Source of the DNA: Kitasatospora sp. A2-31
GTDB taxonomy: Bacteria; Actinomycetota; Actinomycetes; Streptomycetales; Streptomycetaceae
DNA length: 64,000 nt
Direction of reading: 5' to 3'
Assembly (NCBI RefSeq): GCF_022288725.1
Contig: NZ_JAKNTA010000005.1
Coordinates: 646,457-710,456, forward strand
Both the position numbers and the translations under genes were made by a program. How positions within the stretch are numbered: position 1 is the stretch's first letter; every line of letters starts with the position of its first letter. Positions 52,579 to 60,561 of the stretch are shown one piece after another. The notes under the pieces are model-generated. The model did no database searches. It saw nothing but the letters and a program-made list of their open reading frames with translations, and was not told the origin of the DNA.

Positions 52579-53346
52579 TCAGTCGAGGGGGCCGCCGGCG
52601 ACGTAGATGACCTGGCCGGAGACGAATCCGGCGCCCTCGCCGGCGAGGAACGAGATGGTGTTCGCGACGTCCTCGGGCACGCCGACCCGCTGGACCGGAA
52701 TCTGCGAGGCGGCCGCGCGCTTGAAGTCCTCGAAGTCCATGCCGACCCGGGCGGCGGTGGCGGCGGTCATGTCGGTGGCGATGAAGCCCGGGGCGACGGC
52801 GTTGGCGGTGATGCCGAACTTGCCGAGCTCGATCGCGAGGGTCTTGGTGAACCCCTGGAGCCCGGCCTTGGCGGCGGAGTAGTTGGCCTGTCCGCGGTTG
52901 CCCTGGGCGGAGGAGGAGGAGAGGTTGACGATCCGGCCGAAGCCGGCGTCCACCATGTGCTTCTGGACCGCGCGGGTCATCAGGAAGGCGCCGCGGAGGT
53001 GGACGTTCATGACCGTGTCCCAGTCGGACTCGGACATCTTGAAGATCAGGTTGTCGCGCAGGACGCCCGCGTTGTTGACGAGAACGACCGGGGCGCCGAG
53101 CTCGGCGACGATCCGGTCGACCGCGGCCTGCACCTGCTCGGCGTCCGAGACGTCCGCACCGACGGCGATCGCCCGGCCGCCGGCCGCGGTGATCCGGTCG
53201 ACGGTGTCCTTGCCGGCCGCCTCCTCCAGGTCGAGGACGGCGACGGCGTAGCCGTCGGCCGCCAGGCGCTCGGCGGTGGCGGCGCCCAGTCCGCGTGCGG
53301 CGCCGGTGACGACGGCGACCCGGGGGGCGGTGGTCTGCTCGGTCAT
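52579..53346 (-). CDS. fabG: 3-oxoacyl-ACP reductase (FabG-type SDR)
   Basis: 255 residues. Short-chain dehydrogenase with TGAARGLGAATAERLA (cofactor loop), VLVNNAGVLRD, the catalytic Ser in IVNLSSSSAQGNRG, YSAAKAG (Tyr and Lys), and a C-terminal GFVSGQVIYVAGGP. It reduces 3-oxoacyl-ACP or -CoA with NADPH. A stand-alone copy, not in a fab operon. Two palindromes upstream (53372-53390 and 53483-53504) suggest specific regulation. The start is ATG 53346. Confidence 0.92.
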   Translation of the reverse strand: MTEQTTAPRVAVVTGAARGLGAATAERLAADGYAVAVLDLEEAAGKDTVDRITAAGGRAIAVGADVSDAEQVQAAVDRIVAELGAPVVLVNNAGVLRDNLIFKMSESDWDTVMNVHLRGAFLMTRAVQKHMVDAGFGRIVNLSSSSAQGNRGQANYSAAKAGLQGFTKTLAIELGKFGITANAVAPGFIATDMTAATAARVGMDFEDFKRAAASQIPVQRVGVPEDVANTISFLAGEGAGFVSGQVIYVAGGPLD

Positions 53347-53371
53347 GCTCGCTCTCGTCTCTCTCGGATCC

Positions 53372-53390
53372 GCGGGATCGTCGATCCCGC
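53372..53390. promoter_or_regulatory. Palindrome 1 upstream of fabG
   Basis: GCGGGATC-GTC-GATCCCGC, perfect 8-base arms, 26 bases before the fabG start. A candidate operator or leader hairpin. Confidence 0.4.
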
Positions 53391-53482
53391 TCGGGTCTCG
53401 CCCGGATCCGGTGCGGAGCGTCGCGGGGTCCGCGCGGGCGTCGCGCGGAGCGGCGGCTCGGGGCGGACCCGTCGAGTGGCCA

Positions 53483-53504
53483 CACCCTACCGGCGGGTAG
53501 GGTG
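53483..53504. promoter_or_regulatory. Palindrome 2 upstream of fabG
   Basis: CACCCTACC-GGCG-GGTAGGGTG, perfect 9-base arms. The core TACCGGCGGGTA resembles TetR-family operators that control fatty-acid or acyl-CoA genes, but this resemblance is from memory. Confidence 0.45.
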
Positions 53505-53794
53505 CGCGGCCAGGGTGAAGCCGCAGGTGACCGAGGGTAAGGACCGGCCGGTCGGGTTTCTCCTGCGTTCGGGTTACTGTCGAGTCGGCACGGCGCGTAA
53601 ATATGCCAATGTCGCCGAACCTGCGTCTACTATCCGCCCCCGCCTGCCAGCGAGGGCCCGCCGTTTGTATAGTGTCCGCCAGCAGCCACCGGCTGCACGG
53701 CTGGAGCGCCCTCCCTCACAGCGGGACGCCCACTCGCCGTTACTGCCCCACCCGGGTGTCCCACACACACCGGGTGTGACATCGGGACGGATAC
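53505..53794. other. Promoter region of the tandem MarR gene
   Basis: The least GC-rich stretch nearby (about 53570-53680). It contains AAATATG, TACTATC and TATAGT (53668-53673), the last two as possible -10 elements. A perfect CACACC-G-GGTGTG palindrome lies at 53766-53778, 17 bases before the start codon, and could be an operator for autoregulation. Confidence 0.5.
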
Positions 53795-54691
53795 ATGGTG
53801 CTGGGGGAGATCCCGACGACCCGCGTGTCCGCGCGACTGCAGCAGTCGCCCGGGCACCTCATCCGCGTTGCACAGCAGGTACACACCCGTCTGTGGTCCG
53901 AACACGTCGGAGCCGACCTCACGGCTCCGCAGTTCGCCGTACTGCTGGTCCTGGCTCTCGAGCCGGGTGCCGACCAGCGGACGGTCGGCGAGCGCGCCTC
54001 GCTGGACAAGGCCACGATGGCCGAGATGGTCGCCCGGCTGGTCCGGCGCGGCCTGGTGCTGCGACGCCGCGACCCGGCCGACGGCCGGCGCAAGCTGCTC
54101 GCGCTCTCGCAGAGCGGCGCCCAGGCGGTGCGCGAGGCCACTGGCGGGGTGGTCCGCGTGCAGCGCACGCTGTTCGAGCCGCTCTCTCCGGAGGAGCAGC
54201 TGGAGATCGTGCGGGTGATGGCCAAGATAGCCCGGCTGGAGCCGGCCCAGGTCGCCGTCCTCAGCGACGCGCGACCGATGCTGGACGCCCAGCGGGCGAT
54301 CGGCTACCTGATCCGGGTGAGCCAGCAGGTGCACACCAAGCTCTGGTCGGAGCACGTCGGTTCGGAGCTGACGGCGCCGCAGTACGCGGTGCTGGACGCG
54401 CTCGAACTCGAGCCGGGTGCCGACCAGCGGACGGTCGGCGAGCTGGCCTCGCTGGACAAGGCCACGATGGCCGAGATGGTCAGCCGGCTGGTCCGGCGCG
54501 GCCTGGTGCAGCGCCGGCGCGACCCCTCGGACGGGCGTCGCAACCTGCTGTCGCTCTCGCCGGCGGGCCAGGACCTGCTGCACCGCTCGGCCGCGGGCGT
54601 CGCCCAGGTCCAGCGGCTGCTGCTGGCTCCGCTGGAGGAGCACGAGCACGAGAACGCGCTGGCGCTGATCGCCAAGGCGGCCCGGATCTAG
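53795..54691 (+). CDS. Regulator with two tandem MarR domains
   Basis: 298 residues made of two complete MarR domains, about 20-150 and 169-298, offset by 149 residues. Each contains QQVHT[R/K]LWSEHVG, the winged-helix LTAPQ[F/Y]AVL, the recognition part SLDKATMAEMV.RLVRRGLV, and the wing RRRDP.DGR. MarR proteins are normally ~150-residue dimers, so this chain could act as a built-in dimer. The DNA of the halves is also highly similar. ATG 53795 is followed by a normal N-terminus; RBS is weak. A terminator follows. Confidence 0.93.
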   Translation: MVLGEIPTTRVSARLQQSPGHLIRVAQQVHTRLWSEHVGADLTAPQFAVLLVLALEPGADQRTVGERASLDKATMAEMVARLVRRGLVLRRRDPADGRRKLLALSQSGAQAVREATGGVVRVQRTLFEPLSPEEQLEIVRVMAKIARLEPAQVAVLSDARPMLDAQRAIGYLIRVSQQVHTKLWSEHVGSELTAPQYAVLDALELEPGADQRTVGELASLDKATMAEMVSRLVRRGLVQRRRDPSDGRRNLLSLSPAGQDLLHRSAAGVAQVQRLLLAPLEEHEHENALALIAKAARI

Positions 54692-54738
54692 GCTGGGCGG
54701 CGCTGGAATCTCCAGCCAAAACGATTCGCCAACGTACT

Positions 54739-54774
54739 GAAGGCCGCCGACCCGTAAGAGGGAAGGCGGCCTTC
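54739..54774 (+). terminator. Terminator after the tandem MarR gene
   Basis: A perfect 10-bp stem (GAAGGCCGCC with GGCGGCCTTC) and a 16-base loop, 47 bases past the stop. Confidence 0.7.
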
Positions 54775-54851
54775 GGGGTTGACGGCCCCTCGGCGGTCGC
54801 GGTCACCGCCGTCCGGTCGTGGCCGGTGACCGACCGCGACCGGACGGGTCG

Positions 54852-55715
54852 TCAGTTCCAGTCGAAGCCCTGCGGGTCCGGGCCGATCCGCCGGCCGGTG
54901 GCGATGCCCGCGATCGCGGCGAGGTCGGCCGCGTCCAGCTCGAAGCCGGCGACGTCCAGGTTCTCCTTGATCCGGGACGGGGTGACCGACTTCGGGATCG
55001 CGATGACGCCGTTCTGCAGGTGCCAGCGGAGCACCACCTGGGCGACCGTGCGGCCGTGCTTCTCGGCGATCTGCAGCAGGGCCGGCTCGGCGAGCAGGTC
55101 CTTGCCCTGGCCCAGCGGGCTCCACGCCTCGGTGGCGATGCCGTGCTCGGCGTGGAAGGCGCGCAGCTCCTCCTGCGGGAAGTAGGGGTGCAGCTCGACC
55201 TGGTTCAGCACCGGGACGACCGAAGACTCGTCGAGCAGGCGGGTGAGCTGCTCGGCGCCGAAGTTCGAGACGCCGACCGACTTCGCCCGGCCGTCGGCCG
55301 CGAGCTGCTCGAAGGCCTTCCAGATGTTGGCGTAGCTGCCGTGCATCGGGCGCGGCCAGTGGATCAGGTAGAGGTCCACGTAGTCCAGGCCCAGCTTGTC
55401 CAGCGAGGCGTCGAACTCGCGCAGCACCGCGTCGCGGCCCTGCTCGCCCGACCAGTCGCGGGTGCCGGAGTTCCACAGCTTGGTCGTGATGTAGAGGTCC
55501 TCGCGGGCGACGCCGTCGGCCAGGGCCTGCGCGATCGCCTGGCCGGTGCCGGCCTCGTTCTCGTAGATCGCGGCGGTGTCGATCGAGCGGTAGCCGGCCT
55601 GGATGGCGGCGTGCACGGCGGCGGTGGCCTCCGCGTCCGGGACCTGCCAGACGCCGAAGCCGAGCTGCGGGATCTGGGTGCCGTTGTTGAGGGTGACGCT
55701 CGGGATGCTGCTCAC
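54852..55715 (-). CDS. Aldo/keto reductase
   Basis: 287 residues from GTG 55715 (GGAGG about 11 bases upstream); TTG 55742 is an alternative start. The AKR catalytic tetrad is visible: Asp and Tyr in SIDTAAIYENE, Lys in YITTKLWN, and His in LYLIHWPRP. The C-terminal IPKSVTPSRIKENLDV binds NADPH 2'-phosphate. It is most like the diketo-gulonate reductase/AKR5 branch common in actinobacteria. It probably reduces aldehydes or ketones in the cytosol. Single gene. Confidence 0.92.
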   Translation of the reverse strand: MSSIPSVTLNNGTQIPQLGFGVWQVPDAEATAAVHAAIQAGYRSIDTAAIYENEAGTGQAIAQALADGVAREDLYITTKLWNSGTRDWSGEQGRDAVLREFDASLDKLGLDYVDLYLIHWPRPMHGSYANIWKAFEQLAADGRAKSVGVSNFGAEQLTRLLDESSVVPVLNQVELHPYFPQEELRAFHAEHGIATEAWSPLGQGKDLLAEPALLQIAEKHGRTVAQVVLRWHLQNGVIAIPKSVTPSRIKENLDVAGFELDAADLAAIAGIATGRRIGPDPQGFDWN

Positions 55716-55742
55716 GGGAAGTGGTGCCTCCGGGTTGTCCAA

Positions 55743-56169
55743 GTGCTTCCAGTGGCAGAACCCGCTGCGTGTCCGGATTGTTCCCGGTCGGGGAAAGAAA
55801 TTTCTGACGCGGGGTACCGGCGTGCGCAGCGGGTTGCGGAGCGTGTTGCGCAGCGGGTTGCGGAGCGTGTCCGGGCGGGGGTGGTGGCGGGGGTCCGGGC
55901 GCGTGCGGCCCGGGGGCGGGCGGGTGCGGCCGGGGGCGGTCGGGTGCGAACGAGGGCGGGAAGGGGGCGCGCGGGGCGGGAAAACCTGTTGCGCAGGTCA
56001 CATCTGATTGGCAGTCTCGCTGCCATGACCTCCTGACCAGCTCGTCACGGCCGTGACCCCGCCGGCCGGTTCCCCGTCGCCCCCGCGCCACTCGCGCGGC
56101 AGCCTTCGCACGCCACCCGCGTCGCCGCAGTCCTGCGCCAACCGCCCGTACCATCCGCAACGGAGCGTC
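55743..56169. repeat. Intergenic region with 24-bp tandem repeat and G-rich tract
   Basis: CGCAGCGGGTTGCGGAGCGT-type units of 24 bases repeat at 55825 and 55849. A strongly G-skewed tract follows to about 55975, with many GGGCGGG/GGGGGCGG runs that could form G-quadruplexes. No gene found. Confidence 0.65.
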
Positions 56170-57942
56170 ATGCCGCTCAAGACCCTGCCGCTGGCCGATC
56201 CCGGCGGTCCCGATCTGTCCTCCCCCCTCGCCTTCCTGCGCTGGCTCCAGCGCAGCCAGCGCCGCGGCCAGGTGCTGGCCACCTGTTGGTCCGTCCTGGA
56301 GATGGGCTGCCAGGCGGCCCTCCCGGTCCCGCTCGGCAGGGGCGTCCAGGCCGCCGTCGACGGTGACGCCGCCGGCATCTGGCGGGCCGGTGGCCTCGCC
56401 CTGGCCCTCGCCGTCGTCGCGGCGCTCGGCACCGTCCTGCTGCACCGCCAGGCGGTGTGGAACTGGATCCACGCCGCCACCCAGGTCCGCCAGCTGGTCG
56501 CGCGTCAGGCCTCCCGACTGGGCAGCGGGCTCGCCCGGCGGATCGCCACCGGCGAGATCGTCGCGGTCGGCAGCGGCGACGTCGAGAAGATCGGCTGGTA
56601 CGTCGAGCTGGTCGCCCGGGTCCGCGGTGCGGTGGTCGTCTGGCTCGCTGTCAGCGGCGCCGTCCTGGTCACCGAGCCGCTGCTCGGCCTCGCCGTGCTG
56701 CTCGGGGTGCCGGTGCTGGCCGCCGCCGTCTGGCCGCTGCTGGGCCCGTTCGAGCGGCGTTACTCGGAGCAGCGCGCACTGGGCGGCAAGGCCACCGAGC
56801 TGGCCGCCGACACCGTGGCGGGGCTCCGGGTGCTGCGCGGCATCGGCGGCGAGGAGCTGTTCCTCGACCGCTACCGGGCCGCCTCCCAGAAGGTCCGTGC
56901 CGCCGCCGTCCGGTCGGCCCGCGTCTGGTCCCTGATGCAGGCCCAGCAGATCCTGCTGCCCGGCCTGTTCGTGGTCGGCGTCAGCTGGTACGGGGCCCAC
57001 CTGGCGGCCTCCGGCCGGATCGGAGTCGGGACCCTGGTCGCCGTCTACGGCGCCACGGCCTTCCTGGCCTCGCCGCTGCGCATCCTCGGGGAGGCCGCGC
57101 ACGCCTGGAGCGTCGCCCGGGTCTCCGCCGGCCGGGCTGTCCGGGTGCTCTCGCTCAGCCGGACCACCGCCACCGCCGAGGCGCGGCTCTCCGGGCCCGG
57201 CCAGTCCGACCTGTACGACCCGGCCACCGGGCTCACCGCCCGGGCCGGCGAGCTCACCGCGGTGGTCTGCGGCGATCCGGACTTCGCCGGGGCGCTCGCC
57301 GAGCGGCTCGGCGGGCATGTCCCGCTGGCCGAGGGCGAGGAGCCGCAGCCCTCGGTCCGGCTCGGGGGTACCGAGCTGGACGCCGTCCCGCTGGCCGAGG
57401 CGCGCGCGGCCGTCCTGGTCCACGACAAGGAGCCGGTGCTGCTCTCCGGCACCCTGGCCGCATTGCTGGACATCCCCGCCTCGGGCCGGGTCGCGCCGGC
57501 CGAGGCCCTGGCCGCCGCCCGGGCGGAGGACGTCCTGGACGCCCTGGTGGACGGCTCGCCCGACTGCGGTGGGGACGCGATGCACGCCGGTATCACCGAG
57601 CGCGGGCGATCGCTCTCCGGTGGCCAGCGCCAGCGGCTGGCACTGGCCCGCTCGTTGCTGGCGGACCCGCCGGTGCTCGTCCTGGACGAGCCCACCAGTG
57701 CGGTGGACGCCCACACCGAGTCGCGGATCGCGGCCGGGCTCCGCAAGAACCGGGAGGGCCGCACCACCGTGGTGTTCGCCACCAGCCCGCTGCTGCTCGA
57801 CCGGGCGGACCGGGTGGTGCTGGTCCAGGACGGCCGGGCCGTCGCGGCCGGTCGCCACCGCGAACTGATGCACACCGAGCCGGTGTACCGCGCCGTGGTC
57901 ACCCGCGACGAGGAGCCGGCCCGGGTCGGGGAGGGCGTGTGA
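56170..57942 (+). CDS. ABC exporter half-transporter with degenerate nucleotide-binding site
   Basis: 590 residues. An N-terminal membrane domain with about six helices (to ~320) is followed by a nucleotide-binding domain. The signature LSGGQRQRLALARSLL and Walker B PVLVLDEPTSAVD are intact. The Walker A lysine motif is missing: the equivalent region reads VVCGDPDFAGALAERLGG. The H-loop His is also replaced (VVFATSPLLL). So this subunit supplies the signature face only, in a heterodimer with the next gene product. ATG 56170 follows GGAGCG; upstream starts are not supported. Confidence 0.9.
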   Translation: MPLKTLPLADPGGPDLSSPLAFLRWLQRSQRRGQVLATCWSVLEMGCQAALPVPLGRGVQAAVDGDAAGIWRAGGLALALAVVAALGTVLLHRQAVWNWIHAATQVRQLVARQASRLGSGLARRIATGEIVAVGSGDVEKIGWYVELVARVRGAVVVWLAVSGAVLVTEPLLGLAVLLGVPVLAAAVWPLLGPFERRYSEQRALGGKATELAADTVAGLRVLRGIGGEELFLDRYRAASQKVRAAAVRSARVWSLMQAQQILLPGLFVVGVSWYGAHLAASGRIGVGTLVAVYGATAFLASPLRILGEAAHAWSVARVSAGRAVRVLSLSRTTATAEARLSGPGQSDLYDPATGLTARAGELTAVVCGDPDFAGALAERLGGHVPLAEGEEPQPSVRLGGTELDAVPLAEARAAVLVHDKEPVLLSGTLAALLDIPASGRVAPAEALAAARAEDVLDALVDGSPDCGGDAMHAGITERGRSLSGGQRQRLALARSLLADPPVLVLDEPTSAVDAHTESRIAAGLRKNREGRTTVVFATSPLLLDRADRVVLVQDGRAVAAGRHRELMHTEPVYRAVVTRDEEPARVGEGV

Positions 57943-57988
57943 CCGCCCGAGCCGCGTACCGGACGACCAACCCGCTGAGGAGCCGCAC

Positions 57989-59761
57989 ATGAAGCCCCCC
58001 GTCCAACGGGAACAGGGGCCGGCCACCACCCTCCCGGTCGGCTCTCCGACCGCCGTCCGCGCCTACCTCCGGCTGCTCGCCCGGCGCCACCGGGCCGGCT
58101 TCTCCTCGGTGGTGCTGCTGCACTCGGTGGCCACCGTCGCCGGACTGGTCGGGCCGTGGGTGCTCGGCACCCTGGTCGAGTCACTCGCCACCGGCACCGC
58201 CGAGTCGACCATCGCGGTCGCGGTCGGCTGGTACCTGCTGGCGCTGGTGGTGCAGTCCGCGTTCACCTGGTGGTCGCGCCTGCGCGGCAGCATCCTCGGC
58301 GAGCGGGTGCTGGCCGACCTCCGCGAGGACTTCCTGGTCCGCTCGGTGGCGCTGCCGACCGGCGTCCTGGAGCGGGCCGGCACGGGGGACCTGGTCTCCC
58401 GGGGCACCACCGACATCGACCGGCTCGACAAGTCGGTCCGCGAGGCGGTGCCCGAGCTGGCCGTCGCCGTGGTGTCGCTGCTGCTGGTCATGGGCGCCCT
58501 GGTGCTCACCTCGCCGCTGCTGGCGCTCACCGCACTGATCGGCCTGCCGCTGCTGCTGGCCTCCTCGCGCTGGTACTTCCGGCGGGCCCCGCAGTCCTAC
58601 CGCAACGAGTCGGCCGGCTACGCCGCGGTGAACACCGTGCTGGCCGAGACCGTCGACGCCGGGCGGACGGTCGAGGCACTGCGCCTGGGCGACGAACGGG
58701 TCCGGCTGACCGACCGCAAGCTGGGCGAGTGGCTCGCCTGGGAGCGGTACACCCTCTGGCTGCGGTCGGTCTGGTTCCCGACCATCGACGCGGTCTACAC
58801 CCTGGCCGTGCTCGGCACCCTGGTGCTCGGCGGCCTGTTCACCCTGCGGGGCTGGATCTCGGTCGGCCAGCTGACCACGGGGGTGCTCTACGCCCAGGCG
58901 CTCACCGCGCCGGTCGACCTGATCCTGCGCTGGTACGACGAGCTCCAGATCGGGCAGGCCTCGCTGGCCCGGCTGGTCGGGGTCCGCGAGGTGCCCGAAC
59001 AGGAGACCGACGAGGACGCCAGGCCGAGCGGCCGCCGGGTGGAGGCGACGGACGTCCGGTTCGGCTACCGCGAGGGCGCCGACGTGCTGCACGGCATCAG
59101 CCTGGACGTCGTCCCGGGCAGCCGGGTGGCCCTGGTCGGGCCGTCCGGCGCTGGCAAGTCCACCCTCGGCCGACTGCTGGCCGGGATCTACGCCCCCCGC
59201 CGCGGCAGCGTCACGCTGGGCGGCGCCGCGCTGGCCCGGATGCCGGCCGAGCGGGTCCGGGCGCAGGTCGCGCTGGTCAACCAGGAGCACCACGTCTTCG
59301 TCGGCACCCTGCGGGACAACCTGCGGCTGGCCGCGCCGGAGGCGGACGACACCGAGCTGCGCGGCGCACTCGAGGCGGTGGACGCCGGCGACTGGGTGGA
59401 CGCGCTGCCGGAGGGCCTGGACACCGAGGTCGGCTCGGGCGGCTCGGCACTGACCCCGCCACAGGCCCAGCAACTGGCGCTGGCCCGGCTTGTTCTGGCC
59501 GATCCGCACACCCTCGTGCTGGACGAGGCCACCTCGCTGCTGGATCCGCGGGCTGCCCGGCACCTGGAGCGTTCGCTCTCCCGGGTGCTGGAGGGGCGCA
59601 CGGTGATCGCGATCGCGCACCGGCTGCACACCGCACACGACGCGGACGTGATCGCCGTGGTCGAGGGCGGCCGGATCAGCGAGTACGGCAGCCATCCCGA
59701 GCTGGTGGCGGCGGGCGGTCCGTACGCGGCGCTCTGGCGGTCCTGGCGCGACGAGCGCTGA
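57989..59761 (+). CDS. ABC exporter half-transporter with intact Walker A and altered signature
   Basis: 590 residues, the same length as its partner. Six-helix exporter domain, then an NBD with Walker A LVGPSGAGKSTLGRLLAG, Q-loop LVNQEHHVF, Walker B TLVLDEATSLLD and H-loop AIAHRLHT. The signature expected as LSGGQ reads ALTPPQAQQ. With the previous protein it makes one canonical ATP site (this Walker A plus the partner's LSGGQ) and one dead site. Gap of 46 bases. Cargo unknown; lipids, peptides or siderophores are possible for this class. Confidence 0.92.
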   Translation: MKPPVQREQGPATTLPVGSPTAVRAYLRLLARRHRAGFSSVVLLHSVATVAGLVGPWVLGTLVESLATGTAESTIAVAVGWYLLALVVQSAFTWWSRLRGSILGERVLADLREDFLVRSVALPTGVLERAGTGDLVSRGTTDIDRLDKSVREAVPELAVAVVSLLLVMGALVLTSPLLALTALIGLPLLLASSRWYFRRAPQSYRNESAGYAAVNTVLAETVDAGRTVEALRLGDERVRLTDRKLGEWLAWERYTLWLRSVWFPTIDAVYTLAVLGTLVLGGLFTLRGWISVGQLTTGVLYAQALTAPVDLILRWYDELQIGQASLARLVGVREVPEQETDEDARPSGRRVEATDVRFGYREGADVLHGISLDVVPGSRVALVGPSGAGKSTLGRLLAGIYAPRRGSVTLGGAALARMPAERVRAQVALVNQEHHVFVGTLRDNLRLAAPEADDTELRGALEAVDAGDWVDALPEGLDTEVGSGGSALTPPQAQQLALARLVLADPHTLVLDEATSLLDPRAARHLERSLSRVLEGRTVIAIAHRLHTAHDADVIAVVEGGRISEYGSHPELVAAGGPYAALWRSWRDER

Positions 59762-59771
59762 GCCGCCCGGG

Positions 59772-59801
59772 CCGGGGGCGGCTCTCCGGGGCCGCCCCCG
59801 G
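59772..59801 (+). terminator. Terminator after the ABC pair
   Basis: An 11-bp stem (CCGGGGGCGGC with GCCGCCCCCGG) and an 8-base loop, 10 bases past the stop. Confidence 0.65.
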
Positions 59802-60012
59802 CGGGCGTTCTGTCGTCCCCGGCCGGCCCCGTCGAGCCCTGGGCCGCCCAGACCGGCCGTTAGGCCTGGCCACAGTGGTGCCCCCCGGTGGCGGCCCCCC
59901 GGGTGGGCGGCCGCTGCGGCGCGGTCGGGGGGCCGTGGGGTGGTTGCCCCGTGCGGGCTACTCCCGGGCGCGTAACCGGAGAAATCCGGCGATCCGATCG
60001 CAGACTGCGCAT

Positions 60013-60258
60013 GTGACCAAGATTTCCAACGGCTCGTCCGGCGGCAAGCGCAGTGAGATCGCTGGCATCCCCACCCGGTACATCGGGATCGGGGCCGTCG
60101 TCGTGCTCGCGGTGTGGTTCCTCTTCGCCAACCTCGACAGTGTCAAGATCCAGTTCTGGGTGTTCACCGTCACCGCTCCGCTCTGGATCGCGCTGCTCGC
60201 CACGCTGGTGGCCGGCGGCGTGCTCGGCTGGCTGCTGAAGGGCCGGCGCGCCAGATGA
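60013..60258 (+). CDS. LapA-domain (DUF1049) small membrane protein
   Basis: 81 residues. After a basic N-terminus come two hydrophobic helices (YIGIGAVVVLAVWFLFAN and APLWIALLATLVAGGVLGWL) with the LapA-type connector NLDSVKIQFWVFTV, and a KGRRAR tail. In E. coli LapA assists lipopolysaccharide assembly; in actinobacteria the role is unknown. GTG 60013 is the natural start, since the frame upstream belongs to a different, non-coding stretch. RBS is weak, so it may be leaderless. Confidence 0.85.
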   Translation: MTKISNGSSGGKRSEIAGIPTRYIGIGAVVVLAVWFLFANLDSVKIQFWVFTVTAPLWIALLATLVAGGVLGWLLKGRRAR

Positions 60259-60480
60259 CGCCCGGCCGCCGGCTCGTAGGCCCCGGTTCTACCGCTGACC
60301 GAGCTGCGCGGGGTCGACAAGCACCTCGGCGATCTGCACGTCCTGCAGGAAGTCCACGGGACCGGTGCCGACCTGCTCCTGCGCATGGGGCCACGCACCG
60401 AACCGCCCGCACGGCCCTCGGCCGCGCCATCAGCATCCTGAGCGGCGTCGTGGGGTGGGTGATCCGGCCGTAAACCATAG
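60259..60480. pseudogene. Possible decayed coding remnant of unclear strand
   Basis: On the plus strand the frame from about 60295 reads LTELRGVDKHLGDLHVLQEV, similar to the start of polar amino acid ABC ATPases (…KxFGDLHVLxxV…), then loses similarity before any Walker A and stops at 60441. On the minus strand the same bases read VGTGPVDFLQDVQIAEVLVD and end in a clean stop, also protein-like. Both have high third-position GC. At most one is real and neither is complete, so I mark it as a likely relic only. Confidence 0.3.
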
Positions 60481-60561
60481 GTGCGCACGGGGTCAGGCGG
60501 GGCTCCTCCAAAGTCTGCTTATGATTGCCGCACTGCAGCGGAGCGGACGGGCGGAGGGGCA

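Noticed and set aside
60295..60441. A functional small ABC ATPase gene
   Set aside because: The similarity ends before Walker A and the frame stops after about 48 codons, so it cannot be an active ATPase.
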